Below, one piece after another: positions 34,739-43,943 of a stretch of DNA of 64,000 nucleotides. Source of the DNA: Dokdonella immobilis. Its GTDB lineage: Bacteria > Pseudomonadota > Gammaproteobacteria > Xanthomonadales > Rhodanobacteraceae. The notes beneath the pieces are model-generated. The model was not told the origin of the DNA and did not search any database. It saw only the letters and a list, made by a program, of their open reading frames with translations. The position numbers and the translations under genes were made by a program. Positions within the stretch are counted from its first letter, which is position 1. Each line of letters begins with the position of its first letter. The stretch spans positions 1 through 64,000 of the forward strand of contig NZ_FOVF01000011.1 in assembly GCF_900115085.1 (NCBI RefSeq), in the 5' to 3' direction.

Positions 34739-35752
34739 ATGAGTCCCACCGTCAATCGCCAGTTCAAGCTTGCCCGGCGGCCCGTCGGCATGGTCAAGCG
34801 CAGCGATTTCGATTTCGTCGAGGCACCCGTGCGCGACCCCGAGGACGGAGAATTCCTCGTCAAGACCCTCTACCTGTCGCTCGACCCGGCCATGCGCGGC
34901 TGGATGAACGAGGGCAAGTCCTACATTCCTCCGGTCGGACTCGGCGAGGTCATGCGTGCTGGTGCGGCGGGCGTCATCGTCGCCTCGAAGCATCCCTCAT
35001 TCGCGGTTGGCGATCATGTCGTCGGCGCGCTCGGCGTGCAGGAATATGCGATTTCGAACGGCAAGGGCCTGAGCAAGGTCGATCCGACAGTGGCGCCGTT
35101 GCCGGTCTACCTCGGCACGCTCGGCATGCCCGGCATGACCGCTTATTTCGGCATCCTTGAAGTCGGCGAACTGAAGGACGGCGAGACCGTGGTCGTTTCC
35201 GGGGCCGCCGGGGCAGTAGGCCAGGTGGTCGGCCAGATTGCGAAGATCAAGGGTTGCCATGTGGTCGGCATTGCCGGCGGTGCCGACAAATGTCGCTACA
35301 TCACCGAAGAACTTGGATTCGATGCGGCCATCGACTACAAGTCCGAGGACGTCAAGGAAGCCCTCAAGCAGCATTGTCCGAAGGGCATCGACGTCTATTT
35401 CGACAACGTCGGCGGCGACATCCTCGATGCGGCGCTATCGCGCCTCGCCATGCACGCGCGCATCGTCATCTGTGGCGCGATTTCGCAGTACAACAACACC
35501 GAGCCGGTCAAGGGCCCGAGCAATTATCTGTCCCTGCTCGTCAACCGCGCCTCGATGAAGGGCATGGTCGTATTCGACTTCGCGGCACGCTACGGAGAAG
35601 CGGTCCGGGAAATGGCCGGCTGGATGAAGCAGGGCAAGCTCAAGAGCCGCGAAGACATAGCCGAAGGCATCGAGAACTTTCCGGAGACCCTGCTCAAGCT
35701 GTTCAAGGGCGAGAACACCGGCAAGCTCGTGCTCAAGGTCGCCGACGCCTGA
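34739..35752 (+). CDS. NADP-dependent medium-chain oxidoreductase (leukotriene B4 dehydrogenase / CurA type)
   Basis: A 337-residue zinc-free MDR enzyme. Family signatures are MRGWMNEGKSYIPPVGLGEV in the N-terminal GroES-like domain, LGMPGMTAYFGILEVGELKD, the Rossmann loop VVVSGAAGAVGQVVGQIAKI, and DVYFDNVGGDILDAALSRLA. It belongs to the NADPH-dependent 2-alkenal / curcumin reductase branch, which reduces the C=C bond of alpha,beta-unsaturated ketones and aldehydes. Reactive-carbonyl detoxification is the likely function. It begins 7 nt after AAGGAG and is monocistronic, convergent with the ZIP transporter gene. Confidence 0.93.
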   Translation: MSPTVNRQFKLARRPVGMVKRSDFDFVEAPVRDPEDGEFLVKTLYLSLDPAMRGWMNEGKSYIPPVGLGEVMRAGAAGVIVASKHPSFAVGDHVVGALGVQEYAISNGKGLSKVDPTVAPLPVYLGTLGMPGMTAYFGILEVGELKDGETVVVSGAAGAVGQVVGQIAKIKGCHVVGIAGGADKCRYITEELGFDAAIDYKSEDVKEALKQHCPKGIDVYFDNVGGDILDAALSRLAMHARIVICGAISQYNNTEPVKGPSNYLSLLVNRASMKGMVVFDFAARYGEAVREMAGWMKQGKLKSREDIAEGIENFPETLLKLFKGENTGKLVLKVADA

Positions 35753-35773
35753 GCGGCACATCGACCCCCATCG

Positions 35774-36472
35774 TCAACTGCCCAGGCTGTTCAACAGGAA
35801 GGCCAGAACAACACCGATGGCCGCGGCAACACCGGCAAAATAGTCGTCTTCCTTGAAGGCAAGCGGAAACACTTCGGTCGCCAGTGATCCAACCACCGCG
35901 CCTCCGGCGAAACAGCGGATATAGGCGAGAACGTCGTCGGAAACCCCGCGCAGAGCGAGGTTGCCGACGATCGCCGCGATCGACAGCAATAGGGCGGTCG
36001 CAGTCCAGAGCAGGAATACCTGACCCTTTGAACGCTTGTTGCTGATCATCTGGCGCGCGCCACCTGCGGCCTCGGGAAGGTTGCTGAGCAGGATCGAACC
36101 CGACAACGCCGCGACCGACATTGGATCGGCGCCGATCAGGGCGACACCAAGCGCAAGATTTTCCGGGATGCCGTCTATGGTTATCGCGGCGAGCAGTCCG
36201 CCGCCGCTGTCGCCCGTGAAGCGCTCCTTGACCAACCAGTCGAGCAGCGAGAACACAGCGGCGCCCGCCAGCACGACGCCCAGCGCCAGCACCAGCGAGG
36301 CCTTGCGCGTCGCCGGTTCGATCAGCTCGAGCACGGTCGAGACGAGCAACGATCCTCCCGCCATTGCCACCAGGAATCCTTCGGTGCGAGGTCCGAGCTT
36401 CCCGTAGACACCCCAGGCCGCGCCGAGAATCAACGCCATCGACACGACCACGATCACCACGAAGGTCATCAT
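35774..36472 (-). CDS. ZIP-family metal cation transporter
   Basis: A 232-residue inner-membrane protein with about eight predicted helices. The ZIP transport-site helix reads AAITIDGIPENLALGVALIG, in which the classical HNxPEG is DGIPEN, a variant seen in some bacterial ZIP-like proteins. SNLPEAAGGARQMISNKRSK corresponds to the second conserved helix (HEIPHE-like position), followed by a short basic cytoplasmic loop. Loss of the first histidine and the second HxxPE histidines means metal affinity or selectivity may differ from the zinc/iron importers. It lies in its own unit, convergent to the MDR reductase. Confidence 0.85.
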   Translation of the reverse strand: MMTFVVIVVVSMALILGAAWGVYGKLGPRTEGFLVAMAGGSLLVSTVLELIEPATRKASLVLALGVVLAGAAVFSLLDWLVKERFTGDSGGGLLAAITIDGIPENLALGVALIGADPMSVAALSGSILLSNLPEAAGGARQMISNKRSKGQVFLLWTATALLLSIAAIVGNLALRGVSDDVLAYIRCFAGGAVVGSLATEVFPLAFKEDDYFAGVAAAIGVVLAFLLNSLGS

Positions 36473-36542
36473 GTTTCGTCATCCGCAGTTACGTCGCCAC
36501 AAAGCATGCCTGTGACGATCTGAACGGCTCGACAAACGCGGG

Positions 36543-37562
36543 CTACCGCTCTCTGCCGTCGCTGGCCGTGGCCGAGCCCCATGCGGCCATGTCGACCGTG
36601 GCAACGCCGCCGCCTCCGGGCCTGAATGCGCCGCTCGTCAGGACCCAGTCGCTGGTGGGTCGCTTCTCGGAGTCCCGGCAATTGCGCTGGTACTCGCCGT
36701 CGGCGGAAACATGGACGCCGGCAATTCCCACGACGCGGAATTCCTGGTAGATGCCGGTGGGAAACTTGACCTGGAATTCGATTCCCTCGGCCAGGCGCTC
36801 GCCGGCCGGTACGTCGAAGTGGACGCGGAACCGGCACCGAGGGCCTGTGCCGCCATCCGAGTCCATGACATCTTCGATCGAGATGGGCTGGACCTCCAGC
36901 GCAGTCGATCGCACGTAGTCCAGGACCTCCCGTGGCAACCCGGGCAGGCCCGGTGCCGGCCTTTCCTCGTCACCTTCGGCCATCAGGAAAAGACCCTGGC
37001 GCTCCGCGGCCGGCTCCCAGCCATGATGCATCGCGTTGACGAACGCGATCATTTCCTTGTCGGCCAGAAGATAGCGACGCTCTCCCCAGCGCACGAGCCT
37101 TACTCGCGAAGGAAAGTTCTCCGTGGGGTTCCAGCTTCCCCGTGTGTTGGGTCGATTGAAATGAAAGGCCAGCGTCCCGTCCGCCCCCTCTTCGACATCA
37201 CCCTCGTTGGAGGCATACAGTCCCAGGCAGCCAAACCAGGTCGCGGCTATACCGGCCCCCGGCGCGAGACTGAGGGTGACGTTGACGCCAAGGCCGTCGC
37301 CACCGTAGTACTCTCCGGCCCACTCCGCCGCCGGTGTCGACTGCAGGACCTCGCGAATCCGCGCACGGCGGCGAACAACCGGCGCTGGCACGCCATCGTT
37401 CAACGATTCCAGCACGCGATCGCTCATCGGCCCCTCGCTTGAGACAGGGGGGCTCGTGGACGCCCGAACCGATGCCCAGGTCCCTGCCACTGCCATGGCC
37501 AGCAACGAGACGCTTGTCGCGGCGATGCGCCGGATACTCATCGAAGGCTTGACCGCATGCAT
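36543..37562 (-). CDS. Exported protein of unknown function
   Basis: A 339-residue protein with a signal peptide (SIRRIAATSVSLLAMAVAGT). The first half contains EWAGEYYGGDGLGVNVTLSL and GDVEEGADGTLAFHFNRPN, a pattern resembling lipocalin-like or hydrolase-associated beta folds. The second half has YVRSTALEVQPISIEDVMDS, a CRFRVHFDVP beta segment and a closing cysteine (YQRNCRDSEKR). I recognise no family. The ATG at 37562 is preceded by GGGATGG; an internal ATG at 37541 lacks a ribosome-binding site. It is monocistronic and periplasmic or outer-membrane associated by signal. Confidence 0.65.
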   Translation of the reverse strand: MHAVKPSMSIRRIAATSVSLLAMAVAGTWASVRASTSPPVSSEGPMSDRVLESLNDGVPAPVVRRRARIREVLQSTPAAEWAGEYYGGDGLGVNVTLSLAPGAGIAATWFGCLGLYASNEGDVEEGADGTLAFHFNRPNTRGSWNPTENFPSRVRLVRWGERRYLLADKEMIAFVNAMHHGWEPAAERQGLFLMAEGDEERPAPGLPGLPREVLDYVRSTALEVQPISIEDVMDSDGGTGPRCRFRVHFDVPAGERLAEGIEFQVKFPTGIYQEFRVVGIAGVHVSADGEYQRNCRDSEKRPTSDWVLTSGAFRPGGGGVATVDMAAWGSATASDGRER

Positions 37563-37710
37563 CTTCGCACCATCCCGGTTTCGACACGTGTGATCGTCGG
37601 CAAGAATACTGTGCTTCTCCGATCCGGCGCGCGCCTGAATTTTTTCGGCCGACAGGGATCCGGCCGAGGTTACTGACCAGGGCCAATTCGGCTTGCCCGG
37701 CGGTTCTCCA

Positions 37711-38160
37711 TCAGGGACCGCGTCCAAGCAGTCGGCGCGGCCCGGGCCCCCCGCTACCAAGATCGTCACCCGGGTTGTACAGCTTGCAGGCGCGAAGCGA
37801 GAGACAGCCGCAGCCGATGCACCCATCGAGTTTGTCGCGCAGCGCCTGCAGGTTGGCGATGCGTAGGTCGAGCGAGGTGCGCCAGCGCGAAGACAGTCGT
37901 GTCCAGTCGGCCTTGGTCGGCGTGCGCTGCTCGGGGAGTTCGGCGAGCGCCTCGGCGATCTCGGCCAGGCTGATTCCAAGCGCCTGCGCAGTTCGGATGA
38001 AGGCAACGCGGCGAAGCGCATCACGTCGATAGCGGCGCTGGTTGCCGGCGCTGCGCTCGGACGAAAGAAGGCTGCGCGCTTCGTAGAAGTGCAATGTCGA
38101 TACGGCCACGCCGCTGCGACGTGCGACTTCACCGACGCTGAGCCAGGCCACCTTCGACAT
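37711..38160 (-). CDS. soxR: Redox-sensitive MerR-family activator SoxR
   Basis: A 149-residue SoxR. The N-terminal MerR helix-turn-helix ([26 protein letters not shown]) leads to a dimerisation helix and the [2Fe-2S]-binding motif [12 protein letters not shown] (C-x2-C-x-C-x5-C) near residue 115. Oxidation of this cluster by redox-cycling compounds turns SoxR into an activator. The divergent MFS exporter gene starts 61 bp away with a SoxR box between them. The GAGG ribosome-binding site of soxR lies inside the box, which suggests autoregulation. In Xanthomonadales, as in many non-enteric bacteria, SoxR controls exporters and oxidoreductases directly and not via SoxS. Confidence 0.95.
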   Translation of the reverse strand: MSKVAWLSVGEVARRSGVAVSTLHFYEARSLLSSERSAGNQRRYRRDALRRVAFIRTAQALGISLAEIAEALAELPEQRTPTKADWTRLSSRWRTSLDLRIANLQALRDKLDGCIGCGCLSLRACKLYNPGDDLGSGGPGPRRLLGRGP

Positions 38161-38163
38161 CGC

Positions 38164-38185
38164 TTGACCTCAAGTAGACTTGGGG
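38164..38185 (+). promoter_or_regulatory. SoxR operator in the soxR/MFS divergent promoter
   Basis: CCTCAAGTAGACTTGGGG at 38168-38185 is a near-perfect match to the SoxR box CCTCAAG-N4-CTTGAGG. TTGACC at 38164-38169 overlaps it as a -35 element of the MFS gene. MerR-family targets have an over-long spacer to the -10; CATGCT or TGCTAG (38189-38196) would give 19-21 bp, but this part is uncertain. Confidence 0.85.
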
Positions 38186-38220
38186 TTGCATGCTAGGCGC
38201 CAACCCGATAGGAGACAAGC

Positions 38221-39573
38221 ATGCAGGCTGCGATGGAGCTGAACGCGAAGATGTCCCTGTTCTCGCCCGAGTGGCGCAATGTGACGATCGGCTCGATAGG
38301 CCTGTGCTCGATGATTGCGTTCGAGGCCATCGGCGTCGCCGCAGGCATGCCGGCGGTCGCTGCGGCGCTCGACGGCATTGCACTCTATGCACTCGCCTTC
38401 GCCGGCACGCTCGCCGGTTCGATCGTCGCAATGGTCTGGGCCGGCGCGGATTGCGACCGCCATGGTCCATTTCGTTCGATGGCTTGGGGCATGGGCCTGT
38501 TCGCGCTCGGACTGCTCACCGCTGGCCTGGCGAACTCGATGTCGATCCTGGTTGTTGGCCGCGTCATCCAGGGCCTGGGTTCTGGTTTGCTCGTGGTCGC
38601 GCTTTATGTGGCCACCGCGCGCACGTTGCCACCAGCCCTGCATCCACGCCTGTTCGCCCTGTTCTCATCCGCGTGGGTCGTGCCGGCCATCATCGGTCCC
38701 GCCATTTCAGGCTGGATCGTGGCGCAGCTCGGATGGCGTTGGCTCTTTCTCGGGATCGGGCTGATGCTGCTGCCTGCTGCGGCCCTCATACTGCCGCCTT
38801 TGCGCAGCCATGACGGCGCGGCACGATCGGATCAACGCCGGCCGGCCATGCATTGGCCGCTGCTGGCGGCCATCGCGAGCCTCGCGCTTGCAACCAGCGC
38901 CGGAGCGGCCGGCTGGATGCCGCTCGTTATCGCTGTCTCGCTGGTCGCGATCCTCTTCGCCGCAGTTCGCCTCCTGCCGACCGGAACGCTGCGCTTCGAA
39001 CGCGGCCTGCCTACCGTGATCGCGCTGCGCGGCCTCAATTCGGGAGCGTTCTTCCTCTGCGAAGCCTTCGTGCCGTTGTGGCTGCACCAGCAGCGCGGTT
39101 GGTCGCTCACCGCCGCCGGCATAGCGCTGACCGGCGGCGCCATCAGTTGGAGCCTCGGCAGCCATCTGCAATCTCGGCTGGTCGATCAGGCGCGCCGACA
39201 CTCCTGGCTATCGCGTGGTTGCCTGCTGCTCGTCGTCGGAATCGCCGTCTGCATCCTGGCGGTGACCGGTGTCCTGCCGGACTGGAGCATGCTGCTCGGC
39301 TGGTCGCTGTCGGGACTCGGCGTCGGTCTCTCATTGCCGATGCTCGGAGTATTGATGCTGAAGCTTGCGCCGCGTGAGCAGCAGGGCAGCTATTCCTCGG
39401 CACTGCAACTGTGCGCGGCATTGTGCACGAGTGCCGCGCTTGCAGCTGGCGGACTGGTGTTTTCGCTGCTGCAAGCCAGGCTGCCGACCACAGCCTTCGC
39501 GAGCGTATTCGTACTGGCTGTCATCGTCGCTGCGACGTCATGGCGTGGCGCGCATCGAGTCCTGCCCAAATAG
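38221..39573 (+). CDS. MFS drug exporter, probable SoxR target
   Basis: A 450-residue major facilitator with 12-14 hydrophobic segments. Motif A-like loop GADCDRHGPFRSMAWGMGLF follows TM2, and VVGRVIQGLGSGLLVVALYV includes the R-x-x-x-G drug-antiporter motif of TM4. It belongs to the DHA1/EmrB-like proton antiporters. The gene starts 61 bp from soxR, with the SoxR box in the gap, so it should be induced by redox-active compounds such as phenazines or paraquat. GGAG precedes the start. The second half contains QARRHSWLSRGCLLLVVGIA and a final basic tail at the cytosolic C-terminus. Confidence 0.9.
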   Translation: MQAAMELNAKMSLFSPEWRNVTIGSIGLCSMIAFEAIGVAAGMPAVAAALDGIALYALAFAGTLAGSIVAMVWAGADCDRHGPFRSMAWGMGLFALGLLTAGLANSMSILVVGRVIQGLGSGLLVVALYVATARTLPPALHPRLFALFSSAWVVPAIIGPAISGWIVAQLGWRWLFLGIGLMLLPAAALILPPLRSHDGAARSDQRRPAMHWPLLAAIASLALATSAGAAGWMPLVIAVSLVAILFAAVRLLPTGTLRFERGLPTVIALRGLNSGAFFLCEAFVPLWLHQQRGWSLTAAGIALTGGAISWSLGSHLQSRLVDQARRHSWLSRGCLLLVVGIAVCILAVTGVLPDWSMLLGWSLSGLGVGLSLPMLGVLMLKLAPREQQGSYSSALQLCAALCTSAALAAGGLVFSLLQARLPTTAFASVFVLAVIVAATSWRGAHRVLPK

Positions 39574-39613
39574 TTTCGCCCCCTGGTAGTCGCCGGTACG
39601 GACCCGATCCGGC

Positions 39614-39955
39614 TCAGACCTTCTTGAGGAACTCCGATTTCAGCATCATCGCGCTGCCGGCGACCTTGCCTTCGACATCGTGGTCGCCACCGACCACGCG
39701 AATGCCGCGAACCTTGGTGCCCTGCTTGATCACCTGCGACGAGCCTCGCACCTTGAGGTCCTTGATCAGGACGATGTCGTCACCGTCGGCCAGGCGATTC
39801 CCATTGCTGTCCCTGACCGCCGGAGCGTCATCATCGACCGCCGTTGCGGACGCGGCCTTCGGCCATTCGTGTCCGCAGTCCGCACAAACAAAGTTGTCGC
39901 CATCGGGATAGGTGTTCTCCATCGAACAGACGGGACACGCGGGAATATCGGACAT
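39614..39955 (-). CDS. yjdM: Zinc-ribbon protein YjdM (formerly PhnA)
   Basis: A 113-residue protein. The N-terminal zinc ribbon CPVCSMENTYPDGDNFVCAD with CG completes two Cys pairs (C-x2-C, C-x2-C). The C-terminal domain DGDDIVLIKDLKVRGSSQVI, GTKVRGIRVVGGDHDVEGKV is the YjdM/PhnA beta-barrel. E. coli phnA was named for alkylphosphonate use but belongs outside the phn operon, and its function remains unclear. Start is the ATG at 39955, 6 nt after GGAAG. It is convergent with the SoxR-regulated MFS gene and otherwise isolated. Confidence 0.9.
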   Translation of the reverse strand: MSDIPACPVCSMENTYPDGDNFVCADCGHEWPKAASATAVDDDAPAVRDSNGNRLADGDDIVLIKDLKVRGSSQVIKQGTKVRGIRVVGGDHDVEGKVAGSAMMLKSEFLKKV

Positions 39956-40136
39956 CGGGGTCTTCCGCAAGCGGGAGGCGCAATTCTAGCGCCCGATGAG
40001 CGGGCGCGCCTGCACACGCGACGATTTGCCTGCAGACCGACGTTGCCGCGATGGCCGGGCCATCGAGGTCGGCGCCCAGCGATCTGCAGGCATGCAGTCG
40101 TCGTGGAGGTTGCCTTGCTCGATCGACCCACAGCAG

Positions 40137-42137
40137 CTAGGGCGAGACCCATTTCCTCGTGACGGCCAGGTCCTGGGCAAAATCGAGGAGCCCAAGACTT
40201 GCTGCAGCCGCGACCAGTCCTGCTTGCAGTTCCGACGCATCGCGACGGCTCAGGTCATCGATCCCGGTCACTCCCGCCGTCATGAGCAGAAATGCATCGT
40301 CGCCGACGATGCCCGGCCGCTGCAGGAGCTCGGCCTGTAGCGCCCATCGTCGCACGTGGGCGGGATCCTGCTTCACGATCGCGGCCAGTCGCCCCGGACC
40401 CTCGGGCTCGCGCCAGGCTTCGAGCAAGGTGGCGGTGTCGCGGATATCGATCGCGTCCAGTGCCACGGCGTCATCGGCATCGAGATCGACGATCTCGCGC
40501 AACGGATAGCTGCCGGCACGCTCGCGTCCGTACCAGGCCAGCGCGTAGGTGGCGAAGATCGCATTGTTCAGGTGGTCACCGGGGAAATCGTCTCGCTCGC
40601 GCTGGGCAAACCAGCCACGGATTCGCGCCGCCGTGCCGGGGTCGCGAGGCTTCGACAGTTTTTCCGCCATCGAGCGTTCGGCCGCCGCGATCACCGAGCG
40701 CTCCGGCAAATGCGCCTCGGTCGCGCTCGCCCTGACCAGGCCGGCGAGGGTCGGCACCGACGCCGCGCGCGCTGTCGGTGGCGCGCCGAGACCGAACCGC
40801 TGGCACAGAGTCTTGATGATCGAGGTATGGTCGAGCCGGGTGACGAAGGCGCCGCAGGGGTCCTTCATCGAAACGCCATCGGTCGGCCGGAAGACCTTCG
40901 TCGTCAGGCGCGGATTGATCAGGATCGCCGGTACGCGCACGCCGCAGCGATCGTAGTTGAAATTGCTGGTCGGACGTGCGAACGGACTGACGGCGGAGCC
41001 AGGCTTGACGTGGTCGTAGGTGCCGCCGTGCTCGTCGTAGGTAACGATCAGCAAGGTTCGTTCGAACACCGAGGGGTATCTGGCCAGCGACGCATAGACC
41101 TCGGCCAGCAATTTTTCACCATCGTGCACATTGATGGGTGGCGGGAAGTTCTGCGCGTTGAGGTCGAGCGGATCAGGGATTGCGCCGCCTGGATGGTTGC
41201 TGTTGGCGGTGTACTCGACACCGGTGTAGGCCGGCTCGATGAAGCTGTAGGTCGGCAGGGTGCCATTGCGGATGTCGTATTCGAAGTTGGTCTCCGCGCG
41301 GAAATGCTCGTGGTAGCGGTACACATTGCCGCCGTAGAGGGCATCCAGGCACCAGTGCTCGTAGACGTACTGGCACAGCGCCGACAGCGGCGCGTCGTGA
41401 TAGTAGACCTTCCAGTTGAGCCTGCGCGGCTTCTCCTGGAAATTGCTGCACGCCCCGGCCCGGCCGCTCGGATAGGTCTCATCGAGCATTTCGAAAACCG
41501 TGGTATCGACGACCGGCGGATCGAACTTGCCTTCAACGATCTTCGAGAACGAGAGCCCCGAGGTGTAGTCGCCGTTGTTCACACGGGCGCGGTCTGTCCC
41601 CGGGATCATCGAAGGCGTCCCGGTGTGGGTGAAGGTACGGTTCGCGATCGTCTGTACCGGCGCCGCCGCGTGCCAGACATCGCTGACTGCATAGTGTCGG
41701 GCCAGTGCGTAGCTCCATGGCACGTTGCCTTCGTCGAAGTACTGCATGATGTTGTGCGGAATCGGCGGGACGCTGGGCTGGTCGATGCCCTCGCGCGAGG
41801 CGGGTTGTCGCGCGTAGTTGGCGGCAAAGCCGCCCATGCCCGGACTCGGACAGTTGCCCGGGCTTGGCGCACCAAAAAGCTGGATGTTCATGTCGGTGAA
41901 TTCCTCACCGGGGTCCGGAAACGGAATCGTGCCCGAGGCGATGCCGGGAGAGGCCTGCCAGACTGTCCAGGTACCGACCCCCGGCGCGGTCGGGTTGTAG
42001 TTCCACTCCTTGCCGGTCAAGCCTTCGAACGATGCGCTCGCCGGATACAGTCCGCCGAGGACGTTGTCGAACGAACGGTTCTCGAGCATCAGCACGACCA
42101 CATGGTCGATATTGGGCAGCAGCAGATTCTCTTCCAC
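40137..42137 (-). CDS. Phospholipase C / phosphoesterase family protein
   Basis: A 666-residue protein of the phosphoesterase family (PF04185-type, bacterial phospholipase C and acid phosphatase AcpA relatives). The active-site N-terminus IDHVVVLMLENRSFDNVLGG contains the metal-binding Glu-Asn and the nucleophile region (ENRSFDN). VTYDEHGGTYDHVKPG, with a DEHGG metal motif, is also diagnostic. No signal peptide is visible, so it is probably cytosolic or exported by an unusual route. The C-terminal ~150 residues, after SMAEKLSKPRD, form a helical add-on not seen in short homologues. It begins 3 nt after the TPR/GT9 gene, indicating an operon. Likely hydrolysis of phospholipid head groups or phosphomonoesters. 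Confidence 0.87.
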   Translation of the reverse strand: MEENLLLPNIDHVVVLMLENRSFDNVLGGLYPASASFEGLTGKEWNYNPTAPGVGTWTVWQASPGIASGTIPFPDPGEEFTDMNIQLFGAPSPGNCPSPGMGGFAANYARQPASREGIDQPSVPPIPHNIMQYFDEGNVPWSYALARHYAVSDVWHAAAPVQTIANRTFTHTGTPSMIPGTDRARVNNGDYTSGLSFSKIVEGKFDPPVVDTTVFEMLDETYPSGRAGACSNFQEKPRRLNWKVYYHDAPLSALCQYVYEHWCLDALYGGNVYRYHEHFRAETNFEYDIRNGTLPTYSFIEPAYTGVEYTANSNHPGGAIPDPLDLNAQNFPPPINVHDGEKLLAEVYASLARYPSVFERTLLIVTYDEHGGTYDHVKPGSAVSPFARPTSNFNYDRCGVRVPAILINPRLTTKVFRPTDGVSMKDPCGAFVTRLDHTSIIKTLCQRFGLGAPPTARAASVPTLAGLVRASATEAHLPERSVIAAAERSMAEKLSKPRDPGTAARIRGWFAQRERDDFPGDHLNNAIFATYALAWYGRERAGSYPLREIVDLDADDAVALDAIDIRDTATLLEAWREPEGPGRLAAIVKQDPAHVRRWALQAELLQRPGIVGDDAFLLMTAGVTGIDDLSRRDASELQAGLVAAAASLGLLDFAQDLAVTRKWVSP

Positions 42138-42140
42138 AGT

Positions 42141-43622
42141 TCAGATCCTCTCGATTTCCGCGCTCGTGAGCGCGCGCACAACCGCAACGACCGCAGCGCT
42201 CCAGTCGTGCGGACGCTCCTGGCGGAACAGACGCATGCCGGGATACCACGGCGTGTCGGAGCGATCGGCCATCCAGCGCCAATCGCTCCAGTAAGGAAGC
42301 AGCAGCAATACCCGCGCACCGAGCGCACCGGCGAGGTGGGCGACCGACGTGTCGATGCTGATGACGAGGTCGAGCAATCGAATCACGGCGGCGCTATCGA
42401 GGAAGGCGCCATCGCCATCCAGGCCCGCGACATCGATTGCGCCGAGCGCCTCGATCTCCTCGTGACTCGCGTCGCGCTGAAGGCTGACCAGGCTGCCCTG
42501 CAGTTTCGAGAGAGGCCTCAGGTCATCGACCGTGCACGTGCGGATCAGGCCGTCCTTCTGGCGCAGGTTGCCGCGCCAGGCCACGCCGATCCATGGTCGC
42601 GGCAATCCCGCGAGTTCCCTGGCCATGCGCTCGACCCGGGCGGGCTCGGCGCTCAGATAGGGGATATGTTGAGGCAGGCTCGCCGGTGCATGCCGAAAGA
42701 TCGCGACGAGATCGAGCAGGCGCGCCTGGAAGTCGAACTCGGGCAGTGGCTCGTCCATGGCACTGATGCCCGTCAGCCCCCTCAGCGTGCACAGCAGCGG
42801 AAGCATTGCGCGACGCACTATCAGATGGACCTGCGCCCCGAGTTCGGCGCAGACCTCCACGTAGCGGACCATCTGCAGGGTGTCGCCGAGCCCATGCTGG
42901 TCATAGAGCAGGAGACGCTTGCCGGCGATCGGTTGCCCCTGCCAGCGACGTCCGGTCAAGGCGGGTGGGTAGATCGCATCGAAGGCAGCGGTGTCGGCGT
43001 AACCGGCCGAGAAATTTCCGAGCTCGAGCAACAGGTGCTGCAACACGAACCGCGCATGCATGTTCTGCGGGTCCAGACTGCGCGCGATTTCCAGTTCTCG
43101 CTGCGCTGCCATGCGCTTATGGCAGCGCCAGAAGCCGATACCGAGAGCGGTGCGAACCTCGCAGGAATGCGCATCGAGTTCAACGGCCCGACGCAGCCAG
43201 CGCATGCCTTCATTCATGTGCCCCTGCAGGATCATGCAGGTACCGCGTGCGGCGCAGGTTCGCGCATCCTCCCCGGGCAGGGCATCGAGCACGTTCGATG
43301 CCTCGTCGAGCTGCCGCGCATCCTGCAGATGCGACGCCAGCTGCAGATGGCTCTCAAGATCGTCCTGGTGGAGGTGGGCGGCGCGGCGCGACCATTCGAT
43401 CGCCCCTTCGTGGTCCAGCATGCGCGCCGAGATACGTGCCAGTCCCGACAGCGCCTCCATGCCGGTCGGGTTCAGGCGCAAGGCGGCCTGGTAGGCCGCC
43501 GTGGCCTCGGCGATGCGATTGAAGCTCTCCTCGCGCTGTGCCGCCGCGAGCCACGTCGCGTAGCTCCAGGTCGAGGCGTCCTCGACCCGCTCGTCGTTCG
43601 GCGGGCGGGTGGCCGGCCTCAT
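42141..43622 (-). CDS. TPR protein with GT9-like glycosyltransferase domain
   Basis: A 493-residue protein. Residues ~20-210 hold four to five tetratricopeptide repeats (AEATAAYQAALRLNPTGMEA, EGMRWLRRAVELDAHSCEVR and similar). Residues ~235-490 resemble the ADP-heptose:LPS glycosyltransferase 9 fold: KRLLLYDQHGLGDTLQMVRY near the N-terminal nucleotide region, RPWIGVAWRGNLRQKDGLIR, and DLVISIDTSVAHLAGALGAR for the sugar-nucleotide end. Such TPR-GT proteins are common in Xanthomonadales, and their acceptors are unknown. It ends 3 nt before the phosphoesterase gene. It has no signal peptide and probably acts in the cytosol. Confidence 0.82.
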   Translation of the reverse strand: MRPATRPPNDERVEDASTWSYATWLAAAQREESFNRIAEATAAYQAALRLNPTGMEALSGLARISARMLDHEGAIEWSRRAAHLHQDDLESHLQLASHLQDARQLDEASNVLDALPGEDARTCAARGTCMILQGHMNEGMRWLRRAVELDAHSCEVRTALGIGFWRCHKRMAAQRELEIARSLDPQNMHARFVLQHLLLELGNFSAGYADTAAFDAIYPPALTGRRWQGQPIAGKRLLLYDQHGLGDTLQMVRYVEVCAELGAQVHLIVRRAMLPLLCTLRGLTGISAMDEPLPEFDFQARLLDLVAIFRHAPASLPQHIPYLSAEPARVERMARELAGLPRPWIGVAWRGNLRQKDGLIRTCTVDDLRPLSKLQGSLVSLQRDASHEEIEALGAIDVAGLDGDGAFLDSAAVIRLLDLVISIDTSVAHLAGALGARVLLLLPYWSDWRWMADRSDTPWYPGMRLFRQERPHDWSAAVVAVVRALTSAEIERI

Positions 43623-43943
43623 CGTGTACCTGCGAAATGACGCTGCATCCGATGCATGATTGCGCTACTCCACCCGTTCAGACTTTCCGCAGTCCGGTCA
43701 GGGCTGCAGTTGCGGCGAGCCAGGCGGCAGGAAGAATGCCTGTCCGCTGGCGTGAGGTGCATGGCAGGGCCGACGAAAGCGAGGATGGAGCACAACGCCG
43801 GGCCAGTCGGGAAAAATCTAATCGACTAGCGACGGCAGGGCTAGCTGTCAGTTCTTACAGGTTGTCATCGAGCCGCGATCGGCGTAAACCTGTGCTGATC
43901 GACCCGGCACGCGCGGCGCGGAATTCGAACCGAAGCGGTGTTT
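43623..43943. other. 321-bp intergenic region
   Basis: Gap between the TPR/GT9 gene start and the DUF2752 gene end. It contains a short inverted repeat ACAGGTT/AACCTGT (around 43855-43895) and no credible open frame. Confidence 0.4.
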
